In this document: one piece after another, positions 45,885-56,094 of the stretch
Layout of the letters: the number at the start of each line of letters is the position of its first letter
How positions within the stretch are numbered: the stretch's first letter is position 1
The notes under the pieces: generated by a model
The model's input: only the letters and a program-made list of their open reading frames with translations
The model's database searches: none
Told to the model about the DNA's origin: nothing
DNA from: Xenorhabdus ishibashii
GTDB lineage: Bacteria; Pseudomonadota; Gammaproteobacteria; Enterobacterales; Enterobacteriaceae
Length of the DNA: 64,000 nt
Direction of reading: 5' to 3'
Assembly (NCBI RefSeq): GCF_002632755.1
Contig: NZ_NJAK01000001.1
Location: 620,001-684,000, forward strand
Made by a program: the position numbers and the translations under genes

Positions 45885-47336
45885 TTATATGACATATAAA
45901 TCGAGGTATTCGTTTACCGGAATGTCTCTTAATGACATCAGGTCAAGAGATGCTGCTAAAATTTTTTGTTGCTGCTCTTGCGGGAAGCGACGCGCCAGAT
46001 TGATTTTGAATTTCTCCTCTAATAATGGAATGCCATCTTTACGGCGGCGAGCATGTCCAATCGGGAATTCGATTTTAACTTCGTTTAATTGAGTGCCATC
46101 AGTGAATGTCAAAGTCAACGCATTGGCGATGGAGCGTTTTTCGGGATCATGATAGTCACGGGTGAAATCGGGGTCTTCGGCACAAACTATTTTTTCCCGC
46201 AAGGCGTCAATGCGTGGATCGGCAGCGATATCATCTTCATAATCTGCAGCCGTCAGACGCCCAAAAATCAGTGGAATGGCAACCATATATTGGATGCAGT
46301 GATCCCTGTCTGCGGGATTATTCAATGGTCCCTGTTTATCAATGATCCTGATACAGGCCTCGTGGGTACGGATAGTGATTTGGGCAATATCTTCAATACC
46401 CTTGCCGTGCTCTTTTAATTGCTGATGCAAGATCATTGCTGCTTCTACGGCAGTTTGTGAATGAAATTCTGCCGGAAAAGAGATTTTGAACAGCACATTT
46501 TCCATGACATAAGAACCATAAGGGCGCTGGAATTTGAATGGCTGACCATTGAATAAGACGTCGTAAAATCCCCAGGTTTTGGCAGTCAATACGGAAGGAT
46601 AGCCCATTTCGCCTGTTTGGGCTATGAGAGCAAGACGTACAGCACGGGAAGTTGCATCTCCCGCAGCCCAGGATTTGCGAGAGCCGGTATTGGGGGCATG
46701 GCGATAGGTTCTCAAGGATTGCCCGTCAACCCAGGCCAATGAAACCGCACTTAATATCTCTTCACGTTTCAGTCCTAACATTTGGGCAACAACCGCCGTG
46801 GAAGCCACTTTGACTAAAACAACATGATCCAAACCGACTTTATTGAAAGCATTTTCCAATGCCAGACAGCCCTGAATTTCATGCGCCTTAATCATCGCTG
46901 CCAGAACATCCCACATGGTGAGTGGTTTTTCTCCGCGGGCAATCGCATTTCTTGACAGCCAGTCGGCGGTGGCAAGTATTCCGCCCAGATTATCAGAAGG
47001 ATGTCCCCATTCGGCCGCCAGCCAGGTATCATTAAAATCGAGCCAACGGATCATGGCACCAATGTTAAATGCAGCCTGAACAGGATCGAGTTGGAATTGG
47101 GTTCCTGGTACGCGAGCGCCATTAGGCACTGTTGTTTCCGGCACAATTGGCCCTAATAGTTTTTTGCAGGCAGGGTATTCCAGGGCCTCTAATCCACAAC
47201 CCAAAGTATCTATCAGGCAGTGGTGAGCTGTGGCATAAGCAATGGGAGATGTTATGGTGTAGTCCATGACATAATCCACAATATCTACAATTACCTGATC
47301 ATAATCAGGGCAGTTATTAACAACAGAGGCAGACAT
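45885..47336 (-). CDS. prpD: PrpD, 2-methylcitrate dehydratase
   Basis: 483 residues from ATG 47336, the same as E. coli, preceded by AAGGA; a TTG two codons upstream is rejected. MmgE/PrpD family features: [25 protein letters not shown] and [12 protein letters not shown]. It dehydrates 2-methylcitrate to 2-methyl-cis-aconitate. It lies between prpC (39 bp) and prpE (45 bp). Confidence 0.95.
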   Translation of the reverse strand: MSASVVNNCPDYDQVIVDIVDYVMDYTITSPIAYATAHHCLIDTLGCGLEALEYPACKKLLGPIVPETTVPNGARVPGTQFQLDPVQAAFNIGAMIRWLDFNDTWLAAEWGHPSDNLGGILATADWLSRNAIARGEKPLTMWDVLAAMIKAHEIQGCLALENAFNKVGLDHVVLVKVASTAVVAQMLGLKREEILSAVSLAWVDGQSLRTYRHAPNTGSRKSWAAGDATSRAVRLALIAQTGEMGYPSVLTAKTWGFYDVLFNGQPFKFQRPYGSYVMENVLFKISFPAEFHSQTAVEAAMILHQQLKEHGKGIEDIAQITIRTHEACIRIIDKQGPLNNPADRDHCIQYMVAIPLIFGRLTAADYEDDIAADPRIDALREKIVCAEDPDFTRDYHDPEKRSIANALTLTFTDGTQLNEVKIEFPIGHARRRKDGIPLLEEKFKINLARRFPQEQQQKILAASLDLMSLRDIPVNEYLDLYVI

Positions 47337-47375
47337 AATCAATCCTTAAAATCGTGTTATTTGTAAATCGGATTA

Positions 47376-48548
47376 TTAACGTTGTTCAATCGGTATAAAT
47401 GTCAAATTTTCAGGGCCAATATAGTTAGCTGATGGACGGATGATTTTGTTATCAATACGTTGTTCAATAATGTGGGCTGCCCAACCAGAAGTACGGGCAA
47501 TCACAAACAGCGGAGTAAACATGGCAGTAGGCACCCCCATCATGTAATAGGAAACCGCTGAGAACCAATCAAGATTCGGGAACATTTTTTTGTTATCCCA
47601 CATCACGGACTCAATTCGATCGGCAATGTCATACATCTGGGTTGTACCGGCTTCTTGCGAAAGTTGCAGGGCAATTTCTTTAATCACTTTGTGGCGAGGA
47701 TCGGAAATGGTATAAACCGGATGGCCGAAACCAATAATGACTTCTTTTCTTTCCAAACGAGCCAGAATATCGTCCTCGGCTTGCGCGAGAGTGTCATAGC
47801 GTTGCTGGATTTCGAATGAAACCTCATTGGCTCCACCATGCTTTGATCCACGCAGTGCCCCAATTCCACCAATAATGGCTGAGTAAATGTCCGAACCCGT
47901 ACCTGCGATTACTCGGCTGGTAAAGGTAGAAGCATTAAATTCATGTTCGGCGTACAGGATCAGGGAAGTTTGCATGGCTTTTTCCCATGATCTCCGTGGC
48001 TTTTGACCATGCAAGAGATGGAGAAAGTGCCCGCCAATGGAATCATCATCAGTTTCAACTTCAATGCGGCGGCCATTATGACTGTAGTGATACCAATAAA
48101 GCAGTATTGAACCGAGAGAGGCGAGTAAGCGATCAGCAATATCGCGGGCACCAGCCAAGTTATGATCTTCTTTTTCTGGCAAAGTACAACCCAGTACAGA
48201 GACGCCAGTACGCATGACATCCATAGGATGTGCTATTGCAGGCAGTGATTCCAATGCGGTTTTGACACTGCTGGGCAGGCCACGTAAAGACTTCAATTTG
48301 TTCTTGTAAGAAGTTAATTCTGCGTGAGAGGGAAGCTTGCCGTGGATCAGAAGATATGCTACCTCTTCAAACTCACAATTGGTGGCCAAATCGAGAATAT
48401 CATAGCCACGATAATGTAAATCATTGCCATTTTTGCCAACGGTACAGAGCGCTGTATTGCCTGCTGTAACACCAGACAGTGCAACTGATTTTTTGGGTTT
48501 AAATGGTGTAGATTCAGAGAGTTTCATTGCCGTATTCTGCTTACTCAT
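47376..48548 (-). CDS. prpC: PrpC, 2-methylcitrate synthase
   Basis: 390 residues from ATG 48548. Citrate-synthase fold with [13 protein letters not shown] early, [19 protein letters not shown] (catalytic His, about 235) and [14 protein letters not shown], and an Asp in [14 protein letters not shown]. It condenses propionyl-CoA with oxaloacetate. The start overlaps the prpB stop by eight bases (ATGAGTAA), a sign of translational coupling. Confidence 0.95.
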   Translation of the reverse strand: MSKQNTAMKLSESTPFKPKKSVALSGVTAGNTALCTVGKNGNDLHYRGYDILDLATNCEFEEVAYLLIHGKLPSHAELTSYKNKLKSLRGLPSSVKTALESLPAIAHPMDVMRTGVSVLGCTLPEKEDHNLAGARDIADRLLASLGSILLYWYHYSHNGRRIEVETDDDSIGGHFLHLLHGQKPRRSWEKAMQTSLILYAEHEFNASTFTSRVIAGTGSDIYSAIIGGIGALRGSKHGGANEVSFEIQQRYDTLAQAEDDILARLERKEVIIGFGHPVYTISDPRHKVIKEIALQLSQEAGTTQMYDIADRIESVMWDNKKMFPNLDWFSAVSYYMMGVPTAMFTPLFVIARTSGWAAHIIEQRIDNKIIRPSANYIGPENLTFIPIEQR

Positions 48549-49446
48549 GAGTATCACCTCTGCTATTTTTCAGGGAAAACAGGGCATCCAGTTTTCGTTC
48601 AAAATCGTAGTAGTTGATGCTTTCATAAAGCTCATTACGGGTTTGCATCGTATTGATGACATTTTTCTGTGTGCCATCGCGACGTAAAGTGGTATAGACC
48701 TGTTCGGCAGCTTTATTCATAGCCCGAAATGCCGATAGAGGATAAAGGGCAATGGCGACGTTTACGCTCCTTAATTCTTCGATTGTAAAGAGCGGCGTCG
48801 CACCGAACTCGGTAATATTTGCTAAAACAGGAACCTGCGTTTTGGCGGCAAATTCCTGATACATACGCAGTTCAGTGATCGCTTCAGGGAACAGCATATC
48901 GGCACCGGCTTCGATATAAGCTGCTGCCCTGTCCAGTGCTGCATCCAATCCTTCTACTGCCAGTGCGTCCGTGCGAGCCATAATGACAAAATTTTCATCG
49001 GTACGGGCATCAACGGCAGCCTTGATACGGTCTACCATCTCCTGTCTGGAAACAATTTCTTTATTTGGACGATGACCACAACGTTTGGCACCGACCTGAT
49101 CTTCAATATGAACCCCCGCGGCTCCTGCTTTAATAATAGAACGAATTGTACGGGCGACATTAAACGCTGAGGCACCGAATCCAATATCAGCATCGACAAG
49201 CAGGGGTAAGTCACAGACGTCAGTAATGCGGCGGACATCAATCAAAACATCCTCCAGCGTAGAGATACCCAAATCTGGTAACCCCAGCGAACCCGCAGAA
49301 ACTCCCCCGCCTGAAAGGTAAATAGCCTTGTAGCCTGCCCGTTTTGCCAACAATGCATGATTCGCATTGATGGTTCCGACGACTTGTAACGGAGATTCGC
49401 ACTCTATTGCTTGACGAAAAGCCAAACCAGCGGAAGAAAATGCCAT
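48541..49446 (-). CDS. prpB: PrpB, 2-methylisocitrate lyase
   Basis: 301 residues from ATG 49446, which begins [14 protein letters not shown] like the E. coli protein; seven further codons upstream do not align. The ICL/PEP mutase signature [13 protein letters not shown] (active-site Cys in KRCGH) and metal-site residues in VDADIGFG are present. It cleaves 2-methylisocitrate to pyruvate and succinate. It is the first gene of the operon, behind a sigma-54 promoter. Confidence 0.95.
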   Translation of the reverse strand: MAFSSAGLAFRQAIECESPLQVVGTINANHALLAKRAGYKAIYLSGGGVSAGSLGLPDLGISTLEDVLIDVRRITDVCDLPLLVDADIGFGASAFNVARTIRSIIKAGAAGVHIEDQVGAKRCGHRPNKEIVSRQEMVDRIKAAVDARTDENFVIMARTDALAVEGLDAALDRAAAYIEAGADMLFPEAITELRMYQEFAAKTQVPVLANITEFGATPLFTIEELRSVNVAIALYPLSAFRAMNKAAEQVYTTLRRDGTQKNVINTMQTRNELYESINYYDFERKLDALFSLKNSRGDTHE

Positions 49447-49508
49447 ATATAACCTCACTGTTACCAAAATGAAATCAAGTTGTGTTTAATTGTTACTGTA
49501 AAAGAATA

Positions 49509-49523
49509 GCAAGGTTTATGCCA
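49509..49523 (-). promoter_or_regulatory. Sigma-54 promoter of prpBCDE
   Basis: On the minus strand TGGCATAAACCTTGC fits the -24/-12 consensus TGGCAC-N5-TTGC with both invariant dinucleotides (GG and GC). It lies about 63 bp before prpB. The adjacent prpR encodes a sigma-54 activator, which supports it. Confidence 0.88.
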
Positions 49524-49654
49524 ATATTGAGAGAGTGATAAGGTGAGTCAGCAGGAATGCAACAAACGCATTGTTTTTATTGTCTAAATTAATTAAATGG
49601 ATAGGTTTTGATTGATAAGTGGTCACTATTTAGCTATTGGCTATAATGTATATT

Positions 49655-49710
49655 TGTTTCATATTGAATCAATTATGTTTCATTTTGTTTCAAATTCTGG
49701 AAATGAAACA
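49655..49710. promoter_or_regulatory. PrpR-box candidates
   Basis: TGTTTCA occurs at 49655, 49676 and 49686, and its inverse TGAAACA at 49704-49710. The last two form a palindrome with 11 bp between the arms. The group lies about 130-200 bp upstream of the sigma-54 promoter, the usual enhancer distance, and directly before prpR. It would serve both activation of prpB and autoregulation. Confidence 0.7.
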
Positions 49711-49745
49711 GTAAGGTGAACTTAGCAAGAGATATGGGAGGAGAT

Positions 49746-51392
49746 ATGGTGGCATCAGCACCCGCAGGAGAACGTGATAACAATAGGCCGGTGATCTGGA
49801 CAGTCTCTGTTTCCAGGCTTTTCGATCTTTTTCGTGATATTACGCCGGAATTTGATCATCAGGCTAATATCACACCGATTCAGTTGGGTTTTGAGCGTGC
49901 GGTTCAACATATTCGCAAGCGGCTAGAAACCGAACATTGTGATGCTGTGATTTGCGCGGGGTCTAATGGAGCTTATTTAAAAAGCCGTCTATCTGTTCCG
50001 GTGATTATTGCTAAAGCCAGTGGATTTGATTTTATGCAGGCATTGGCTCGTGCCCGACAAATCAGTCCCCGAATTGGTGTCATTACTTACCAGAATACCT
50101 TACCTGCCTTGGAAGAATTTCAGCAGCGTTTTAATTTGCGTATTGAACAACGTAGTTATGTCACAGAAGAAGATGCCAGGGAGCAGGTTAATGTTTTAAA
50201 GGCGATGGGCATCAAAGTGATTGTAGGAGCAGGATTGATTACCGATCTTGCTTATGAAGCTGAGTTAGTGGGAGTTTTTGTCTATTCCGCAGATTCAATT
50301 CGGCAGGCATTTCGAGATGCTTTGGAGATGGCACGAATGAGCAAGCTTAATCAAGCTGTGATTTCTCCTTATCCTACAGAAGACAAATTACGCACCCGAC
50401 ATACCATCAACGATATTAGAGGCAATTCTGCTGCGGTAGAACATGTGCGCAATACAATTATGCTCTATTCACGCTCGACGGCTACCGTTTTGATTCAGGG
50501 AGAAAGCGGTACGGGAAAAGAGCTGGTGGCACAGGCTATTCATCATGAATATACCTTGCGATATGGGCAGTTAGCAGGTAAACATCCGCGGCCGTTTGTG
50601 GCGGTTAACTGTGGAGCGATTACCGAGTCCTTGCTGGAGGCTGAACTGTTTGGCTATGAGGAAGGTGCCTTCACGGGTTCACGGCGTGGTGGACGTGCGG
50701 GATTATTTGAAATTGCGCACAGGGGAACATTATTTCTGGATGAAATTGGTGAAATGCCATTACCTTTGCAAACGCGGTTATTAAGGGTATTGGAGGAAAA
50801 ATCTGTTGTCAGGGTTGGTGGATATCGCCCGATTGCCGTCGATGTACGGATCATCTGTGCTACACATTGTGATTTGGATACCTGGGTCAGGGAAGGGCGT
50901 TTTCGGGCAGATTTGTTCTACCGTTTAAGTGTACTGCGGATCAACGTACCAGCATTAAGGGAGAGAGGAAATGATATTAGTTTGCTGGCAATAGAGTACT
51001 TACAACGGGCTTTTGCGGTACTCAATTTACCCGTTTCTGCATTAAGGATACAAGAGCTTGCCAGGTGTCATGACGTGTTACACACCTATCATTGGCCTGG
51101 AAATGTGCGTGAACTACGTAACTTAATGGAACGGATAGCACTTTATTTGAGTGCACATCCAGAACAGGCGTTAACCTCTGCATTGATATTATCACTTTCA
51201 CCGGAGCGTCATCTTGACCCCACTGTTATCAATAACAGTGTAAGAACACACCAGACAGAGCCATTTTCTTATACCGAAAATACGCTTTCAGTGCATGATA
51301 TCGTGGCACAATTTTCAGGTAATCGACGTGCGGCAGCAGAATATTTAGGAATTAGCCGCACGACGTTATGGCGGAGGTTAAAGCAGAAGTAG
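49746..51392 (+). CDS. prpR: PrpR, sigma-54-dependent activator of propionate catabolism
   Basis: 548 residues from ATG 49746 with GGGAGGAG upstream; an upstream GTG is possible but adds a non-homologous tail. The N-terminal PrpR sensor domain binds 2-methylcitrate in known cases ([20 protein letters not shown], here in part). The AAA+ domain has Walker A GESGTGKE, the sigma-54 contact loop GAFTGS and [11 protein letters not shown]. The C-terminal Fis-type helix-turn-helix ends [20 protein letters not shown]. It is divergent from prpBCDE. Confidence 0.94.
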   Translation: MVASAPAGERDNNRPVIWTVSVSRLFDLFRDITPEFDHQANITPIQLGFERAVQHIRKRLETEHCDAVICAGSNGAYLKSRLSVPVIIAKASGFDFMQALARARQISPRIGVITYQNTLPALEEFQQRFNLRIEQRSYVTEEDAREQVNVLKAMGIKVIVGAGLITDLAYEAELVGVFVYSADSIRQAFRDALEMARMSKLNQAVISPYPTEDKLRTRHTINDIRGNSAAVEHVRNTIMLYSRSTATVLIQGESGTGKELVAQAIHHEYTLRYGQLAGKHPRPFVAVNCGAITESLLEAELFGYEEGAFTGSRRGGRAGLFEIAHRGTLFLDEIGEMPLPLQTRLLRVLEEKSVVRVGGYRPIAVDVRIICATHCDLDTWVREGRFRADLFYRLSVLRINVPALRERGNDISLLAIEYLQRAFAVLNLPVSALRIQELARCHDVLHTYHWPGNVRELRNLMERIALYLSAHPEQALTSALILSLSPERHLDPTVINNSVRTHQTEPFSYTENTLSVHDIVAQFSGNRRAAAEYLGISRTTLWRRLKQK

Positions 51393-51445
51393 GACTCATT
51401 TATTTGAAAATAAGAGAATTAACTTTATGTTGCTAATTTATCTTG

Positions 51446-52660
51446 TTAAAGATTATCAATGACCTTTTTGGCATCAGTAAATTTATCTACAGTCATAAGT
51501 TCTATATGATGATCTTTTTTATTTTCCATTAATGCAATAGCATATTTAAGTTCTGAATAAGTAATAGGGAAATTTCTGCTATTGGAACCAATATCTGTAA
51601 AATTACTATTTCTCCATTTATGATGGAGATTTTTTGTATTAATATTATTTATTTTTTTCGAATCTAGAGTGGGATGCTCTTCTACGTAAAAAATAATTTT
51701 TTTTATAGGTGAGTTTTCTTTGCTGGCTTCTTGTTCAGCCCAGTCAATTGATTGTTTACTCAATTTTCGGATGAAAGCCATTGAAAAACAATTCGCCATT
51801 AAATCTCCGTGTGCGAACATTTCTCTATCCTGCTCGGTAACTTCTCCCCTGTAATAACGATTGTCACGTTCATCGATATCGTTTTGCATAGCCAAAATAT
51901 TTTCAAATCCTTTTTTATCACTTTCAATAAATGCATTAAAAGCTTGAGAGGTGTATGCTTTATTTCCGATGTTATAATTTCCGTAAAAAGAACCTCTAAT
52001 AAATTCACGACTTGAACGTTCAGGATAATTTTTAGAACTGAATGCTGATCTGTTTGTATTCCACGTGGCGATATCAATGTTATCTGAATTTATGTTTGAT
52101 TGGTTGTTCATTTTCTCTTTTAAAATATTCAAATTTCTTTCCTTGCTGTTTAGCGCATTTTTTGCAAGAAATCCGGCCTGATAATTTTTATACTCTTTAT
52201 AATTTCCTGTTTTAGTTATATTTTCTTTCCTCCTGTTTAATGTGGCACTGATTGATAGCTGAGGCAGTCTGCTTTTGAAAAAAACACTGAGGCTACGCAA
52301 TAAATACTCTACGGTAGGTTTATTTATTTTAAACTTCACTTTATTTAAATAATGTTCTAAATTTTTTGCATCCAAAGGGTTTTGAGTTGAAATTAAACAC
52401 TTATCCCTGACGGAACTATAAAAATAATCAACAAGATAATTTGAGTTTTTTTCCAAAAGAAATCTGGTTTTTCCATCGCTCTGCAAAAAATCATTAATTG
52501 AACTAATGTGATTACCCCCTCCAGGAATGAGTATGTACAAGCTAAAAAGCAAATCATCCATAGTGATATATATATCATGAGTAGATGAATTATTCATTCC
52601 AATTAAGTATTTTTTTCTATGCTCTGAAAAACCATAAACAATGATAATATTTTTATTCAT
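51446..52660 (-). CDS. Unknown low-GC protein, 404 residues
   Basis: I do not recognise a family. From ATG 52660 (AGAGGT upstream) it encodes a soluble protein rich in Asn, Lys, Ser and Ile with no signal peptide or membrane segment. The N-terminal half has NIIIVYGFSEHRKKYLIGMN and a PGGGNHISSINDFL stretch. The C-terminal half has a compact block (DLMANCFSMAFIRKL, KKIIFYVEEHPTLD, ITYSELKYAIALME) that looks like a mixed alpha/beta domain. Codon use is AT-rich compared with prpR next to it, which suggests transfer. Effector- or toxin-like roles are possible but unproven. Confidence 0.55.
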   Translation of the reverse strand: MNKNIIIVYGFSEHRKKYLIGMNNSSTHDIYITMDDLLFSLYILIPGGGNHISSINDFLQSDGKTRFLLEKNSNYLVDYFYSSVRDKCLISTQNPLDAKNLEHYLNKVKFKINKPTVEYLLRSLSVFFKSRLPQLSISATLNRRKENITKTGNYKEYKNYQAGFLAKNALNSKERNLNILKEKMNNQSNINSDNIDIATWNTNRSAFSSKNYPERSSREFIRGSFYGNYNIGNKAYTSQAFNAFIESDKKGFENILAMQNDIDERDNRYYRGEVTEQDREMFAHGDLMANCFSMAFIRKLSKQSIDWAEQEASKENSPIKKIIFYVEEHPTLDSKKINNINTKNLHHKWRNSNFTDIGSNSRNFPITYSELKYAIALMENKKDHHIELMTVDKFTDAKKVIDNL

Positions 52661-53044
52661 TTCATTACCTCTTGAAAAATGCAAAAATATTTAACAATAA
52701 TTGGCTTATCCAATATGTTGCGGTTGCTGTTTTTGATAATTAATGAAAAATTTGGTTAGCTATAAATACCATTTACTTGTATTTTTATCAACCATATCAT
52801 CCGTGGTGTGAAATGAAAGGTTCAGTCGTTCAATATTGTTAATTGGATTGGAGAATTAATATGAATCCAATGAATTTTTATTTTGTATTATCAGTGTGAT
52901 ATATTCGTCATCTTGCATTTCGCAAAGAAAAAACTTAAACATATATATTGAAATTGTTTTATTCAGAGCTGTCATTATTATAATGGCAAGCTCTCTGTTT
53001 TTCCTATTATTATCAGGTACTAATTGATAAGTAAGAGACATTAA
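52661..53044. other. 384-bp AT-rich gap with one doubtful small frame
   Basis: A minus-strand frame at 52856-53041 (61 codons, starting MSLTYQLVPDNNRKN) begins four bases after the dehydratase stop, but has no ribosome binding site and no family resemblance. The remainder is AT-rich and without a gene. No terminator is obvious. Confidence 0.35.
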
Positions 53045-54013
53045 TCAGTTTTTATTTGCCAATAAATTTGCATATTTTTTTATATCGATATTTCCCCCAC
53101 TTAAAATAATGCCGATACGTTGCCCTTTTAACTGTTCCCGTATTGCCATTGCAGCAGCAAACCCCAAACAACCGGTAGGCTCGACAATCATCTTCATTCG
53201 TTCTGCCAAAAGGAACATGGCGTCGATTAATTGATCGTCTGATGCAGTAAGAATGTCTTTAACGAGGTGACGAATGATGGCAAAAGTATGTTGCCCCAAG
53301 TGCTGTGTTTGAGCACCATCTGCAATTGTTTTTGGGGTATCAATATGAACTATTTCTCCTTTTTTAAAAGATTGCTGACCATCATTACCGGCTGCCGGCT
53401 CAACACCAAAAACCTGACACGTCGGGGATAAGTGAGCAGCGACAAGAGCAGAGCCGGACAATAAACCACCACCACCGAGGGGAATAAACAGGGCGTCCAA
53501 CTCACCGATTTCTTCAAACAGCTCCTTGGCCACAGTGCCTTGACCAGCGATAATATGTGGATGATTGAAAGGTGGGATGAGTGTCATGCCGTGTTTTTCT
53601 GCCAGTTGTCGGCCGATTTCTTCGCGATCTTCAGTATATCTATCATAGAAAACGACTTTACCACCATAACCTTTTGTTGCTGTTATCTTAGCCTGGGGAG
53701 CATCGTGTGGCATGACAATGGTGGCGGACATATTCAGTAATTTCGCTGCTAGCGCAATGGCTTGTGCATGATTGCCTGATGAAAAAGCAATAACGCCTGC
53801 TTTTCTCTGCTCATCACTAAACTGGCATAGGGCATTCATGGCTCCGCGGAATTTAAATGCGCCCATTTTTTGGTAGTTTTCACACTTGAAATAGACTTGA
53901 GCGTCAAAGAGTTTATTGACCGTTGTTGATGTGAATACAGGCGTTTTATTGATATAGGGCTTAATACGAGAGTGGGCTTCATGGATATGATGATAATCGG
54001 GAATAAACTTCAT
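53045..54013 (-). CDS. PLP-dependent threonine/serine dehydratase (hydroxyaspartate ammonia-lyase/serine racemase type)
   Basis: 322 residues from ATG 54013, which has AAGGAGG upstream; the longer frame is not supported. Fold type II PLP enzyme: the Schiff-base Lys in MGAFKFRGAMNAL (about residue 52), the Asn-loop SSGNHAQAIA and the Gly-rich phosphate loop PLGGGGLLSG. The pattern is closest to catabolic threonine dehydratase, serine racemase and threo-3-hydroxyaspartate ammonia-lyase; the exact substrate cannot be chosen. There is no C-terminal ACT domain, so no isoleucine feedback is expected. Confidence 0.8.
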   Translation of the reverse strand: MKFIPDYHHIHEAHSRIKPYINKTPVFTSTTVNKLFDAQVYFKCENYQKMGAFKFRGAMNALCQFSDEQRKAGVIAFSSGNHAQAIALAAKLLNMSATIVMPHDAPQAKITATKGYGGKVVFYDRYTEDREEIGRQLAEKHGMTLIPPFNHPHIIAGQGTVAKELFEEIGELDALFIPLGGGGLLSGSALVAAHLSPTCQVFGVEPAAGNDGQQSFKKGEIVHIDTPKTIADGAQTQHLGQHTFAIIRHLVKDILTASDDQLIDAMFLLAERMKMIVEPTGCLGFAAAMAIREQLKGQRIGIILSGGNIDIKKYANLLANKN

Positions 54014-54125
54014 TACTTTAGCCTCCTTCGTGCAGTAACATATCTCATTAAACTTAATGAATACCTTGATAATAAGGAGGCAGTATAATACCAATATTGT
54101 GGCTAATATTGGGATGACTGTATCA

Positions 54126-54473
54126 TTATGGCATATTAGAATTTATATATTCCAGAGGTATCCAGCCTGCATCCCCTGATTCTTTATATGCCCAATACCA
54201 ACCATTTAATACTCGATCCAGAGACAGATATTCTCCCGCTTTCACTGTTAACTCGTGAGCCGTGTAATTTTCCTTACAGATTGCTTTATCAGGATAAATG
54301 AGATCCAGAATTTGTTGAGGAACCCAGCCACTGATATTTAAAGAGTTTGTCGTCCAAATCCAGTAAGGATACTCAATATCGCTATGGCTGATCGAAACAA
54401 TATCTCCAGCTTGTAATTTGATAGGATTTGGATAAGCACTAACATAATCGTGAATTACAGTACCTTTCTTCAT
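54126..54473 (-). CDS. Small protein with two SH3-like repeats
   Basis: 115 residues. Two copies of an SH3-like pattern: KLQAGDIVSISHSDIEYPYWIW with GWVPQQIL, then TVKAGEYLSLDRVLNGWYWAY with GWIPLEYI. Such cytoplasmic SH3-repeat proteins are found in many bacteria as ligand-binding or scaffold units. There is no signal peptide. It lies between the dehydratase and the tetR gene and is transcribed in the same direction. Confidence 0.7.
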   Translation of the reverse strand: MKKGTVIHDYVSAYPNPIKLQAGDIVSISHSDIEYPYWIWTTNSLNISGWVPQQILDLIYPDKAICKENYTAHELTVKAGEYLSLDRVLNGWYWAYKESGDAGWIPLEYINSNMP

Positions 54474-54611
54474 TATTTTTACTCCTCATTGAGTAATTAT
54501 GATCGGAAGATTCGATCTGATTTCTTTATTGGTAGTGAATTTTTCTAATAAAATAATGTAGACATTCTTCGATGATTACACTACCAATATTGTTGTAATA
54601 CTGATTTGTAA

Positions 54612-55175
54612 TCATTCAGACATAGCAATATCTGACAGACACTCCCGCAACAGTAATAAGACTTCATCACTGTATCCAGTGCGTTGCATCATAATGATGG
54701 CACCTTCGATAAGTAAAGCAAATTTCGACGCCAGACGTTTACCGTTAAGTTCTGAGGGTAGAGAAGATGCAATTACCTGTTCCATCTGCTTTTTATGCTC
54801 TTGAATGAGGGGAATAACCTGTGGTTGCTCCTTTCCTATCTCGATGACCGTATTGATGAATGCACAGCCTCTGAATTCATTAGAGTTGAACCACTCAGCT
54901 AACGTTTCTGTCAGAGCTTCAATCGGTGAGTTATAACGGTTTATGTTGGCTTGAAGAGATTCTTTAAACCACTGAATCCACTGTTCATGGCGATAATCAA
55001 GAAAAGCTAGTATCAGATCATTTTTGGATGGAAAGTGACGGTAGAACGTTACTTTCGCTACCTCAGATTCTTTAATGATGCGGTCAATACCTGTAGCTCG
55101 TATACCATCACGATAAAACAGCATATGGGCTGTTTTTAATATGCGCTCACGAGCCTTGGATGCTTTTTTATTCAT
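54612..55175 (-). CDS. TetR-family repressor
   Basis: 187 residues. The N-terminal helix-turn-helix (ARERILKTAHMLFYRDGIRA, then SEVAKVTFYRHFPSKNDL) is classical TetR. The ligand domain carries LAEWFNSNEFRGCAFINTVIE, as in regulators of the YxaF/AcrR-like branch. It is divergent from the DUF1348 gene across 96 bp that hold two nested palindromes, so it very likely represses both genes. Confidence 0.88.
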   Translation of the reverse strand: MNKKASKARERILKTAHMLFYRDGIRATGIDRIIKESEVAKVTFYRHFPSKNDLILAFLDYRHEQWIQWFKESLQANINRYNSPIEALTETLAEWFNSNEFRGCAFINTVIEIGKEQPQVIPLIQEHKKQMEQVIASSLPSELNGKRLASKFALLIEGAIIMMQRTGYSDEVLLLLRECLSDIAMSE

Positions 55176-55205
55176 GAATCCTCTTTATGCAATAATTATT
55201 TATGT

Positions 55206-55253
55206 AGACAGACCTGTCTGCTTAATTTACTTTGTGCAAACAGATCTGTCTAC
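55206..55253. promoter_or_regulatory. Paired palindromic operators of the TetR regulator
   Basis: Operator 1: AGACAG-AC-CTGTCT at 55206-55219. Operator 2: the perfect palindrome ACAGATCTGT at 55240-55249. The outer arms GTAGACAGA and TCTGTCTAC also form an inverted repeat around the whole region. The centres lie about 32 bp apart, three helical turns, which favours two dimers on the same face. Confidence 0.8.
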
Positions 55254-55271
55254 ATGCAATAAGGAGACATT

Positions 55272-55739
55272 ATGGAAATCAGACAACCTGTACCTCCATT
55301 TACATTTGAAACTGCTGAACTGAAAGTCCGTTTGGCAGAAGACGCCTGGAACACACGGAATCCAGAAAAGGTTTCTCTAGTGTATACAAAAGATACTTTG
55401 TGGCGTAACCGAACTGAGTTTGTGGCAGGGCGTGAAGCCGTCGTCAATTTTTTGACACGCAAATGGAATAGAGAGATTGATTACCGTCTTATCAAAGAGT
55501 TATGGGCATTTGATACAAATCACATTGCTGTACGTTTTGCCTATGAATGGCATGATGACTCAGATAATTGGTTCCGTAGTTTCGGCAATGAAAATTGGGA
55601 GTTTAATAGACAGGGTTTAATGACACGCCGTTTCGCATGTATCAATGATATGCCAATCAAGGAAACGGAAAGGCTTTTTTACTGGCCATTGGGACGTCGC
55701 CCTGATGAACATAAAGGGTTAAGTGAATATGGTTTATGA
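55272..55739 (+). CDS. DUF1348/SnoaL-like protein, TetR target
   Basis: 155 residues of the nuclear-transport-factor-2 fold family DUF1348: [51 protein letters not shown] and [12 protein letters not shown] are characteristic. The enzymatic role of the family is unsettled. AAGGAG precedes the ATG. It is the only gene behind the twin operators and should be induced when the TetR repressor binds its ligand. Confidence 0.85.
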   Translation: MEIRQPVPPFTFETAELKVRLAEDAWNTRNPEKVSLVYTKDTLWRNRTEFVAGREAVVNFLTRKWNREIDYRLIKELWAFDTNHIAVRFAYEWHDDSDNWFRSFGNENWEFNRQGLMTRRFACINDMPIKETERLFYWPLGRRPDEHKGLSEYGL

Positions 55740-55831
55740 ACTACACATCCTCTGAGAGAAATCTTAATTGAATATTTATCACGCAAATATTATTTAATTA
55801 TTAACCTTTATATTGTTTTCCTTTGTTGATT

Positions 55832-55944
55832 AGGGGTTGTTGACGTTTTGTGTTCATCATTTATTCTAACCATTTTTTGGCGAAAACAAGGATAGCAGAT
55901 TATCATGCCGTTCAAATTTCCTTTACAAAACGTCCACAGACCCT
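55832..55944. repeat. MITE with TA flanks (IS630/mariner-like ends)
   Basis: The left end AGGGGTTGTTGACGTTTTGT and, reverse complemented, the right end AGGGTCTGTGGACGTTTTGT agree at 16 of 20 positions after alignment. TA lies at both borders, the target used by IS630/Tc1-type elements. It is 113 bp without coding capacity. Confidence 0.65.
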
Positions 55945-55964
55945 AGACAACAATGCCGGAAAAT

Positions 55965-55993
55965 AGGCCGGGATTCTCGTAAATTTCCGGCCT
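55965..55993. terminator. Hairpin between converging DUF1348 and DUF2938 genes
   Basis: AGGCCGG-(15 nt)-CCGGCCT, a perfect 7-bp GC stem, with no strong T-run on either side. It may act as a bidirectional terminator. Confidence 0.45.
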
Positions 55994-56094
55994 TATCGGG
56001 GATTAAAGTGAGAAGTTTATGACTGGTATGTCCTCAAAAACGTTCCATTAAGCAATTCTCCCGATGGATTAAGCTTTACCTGATTTCGATACTG

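Noticed and set aside
52856..53041. 61-codon frame behind the dehydratase gene
   Set aside because: Spacing is operon-like, but a ribosome site is absent and the composition is that of random AT-rich DNA; kept only as a remark.
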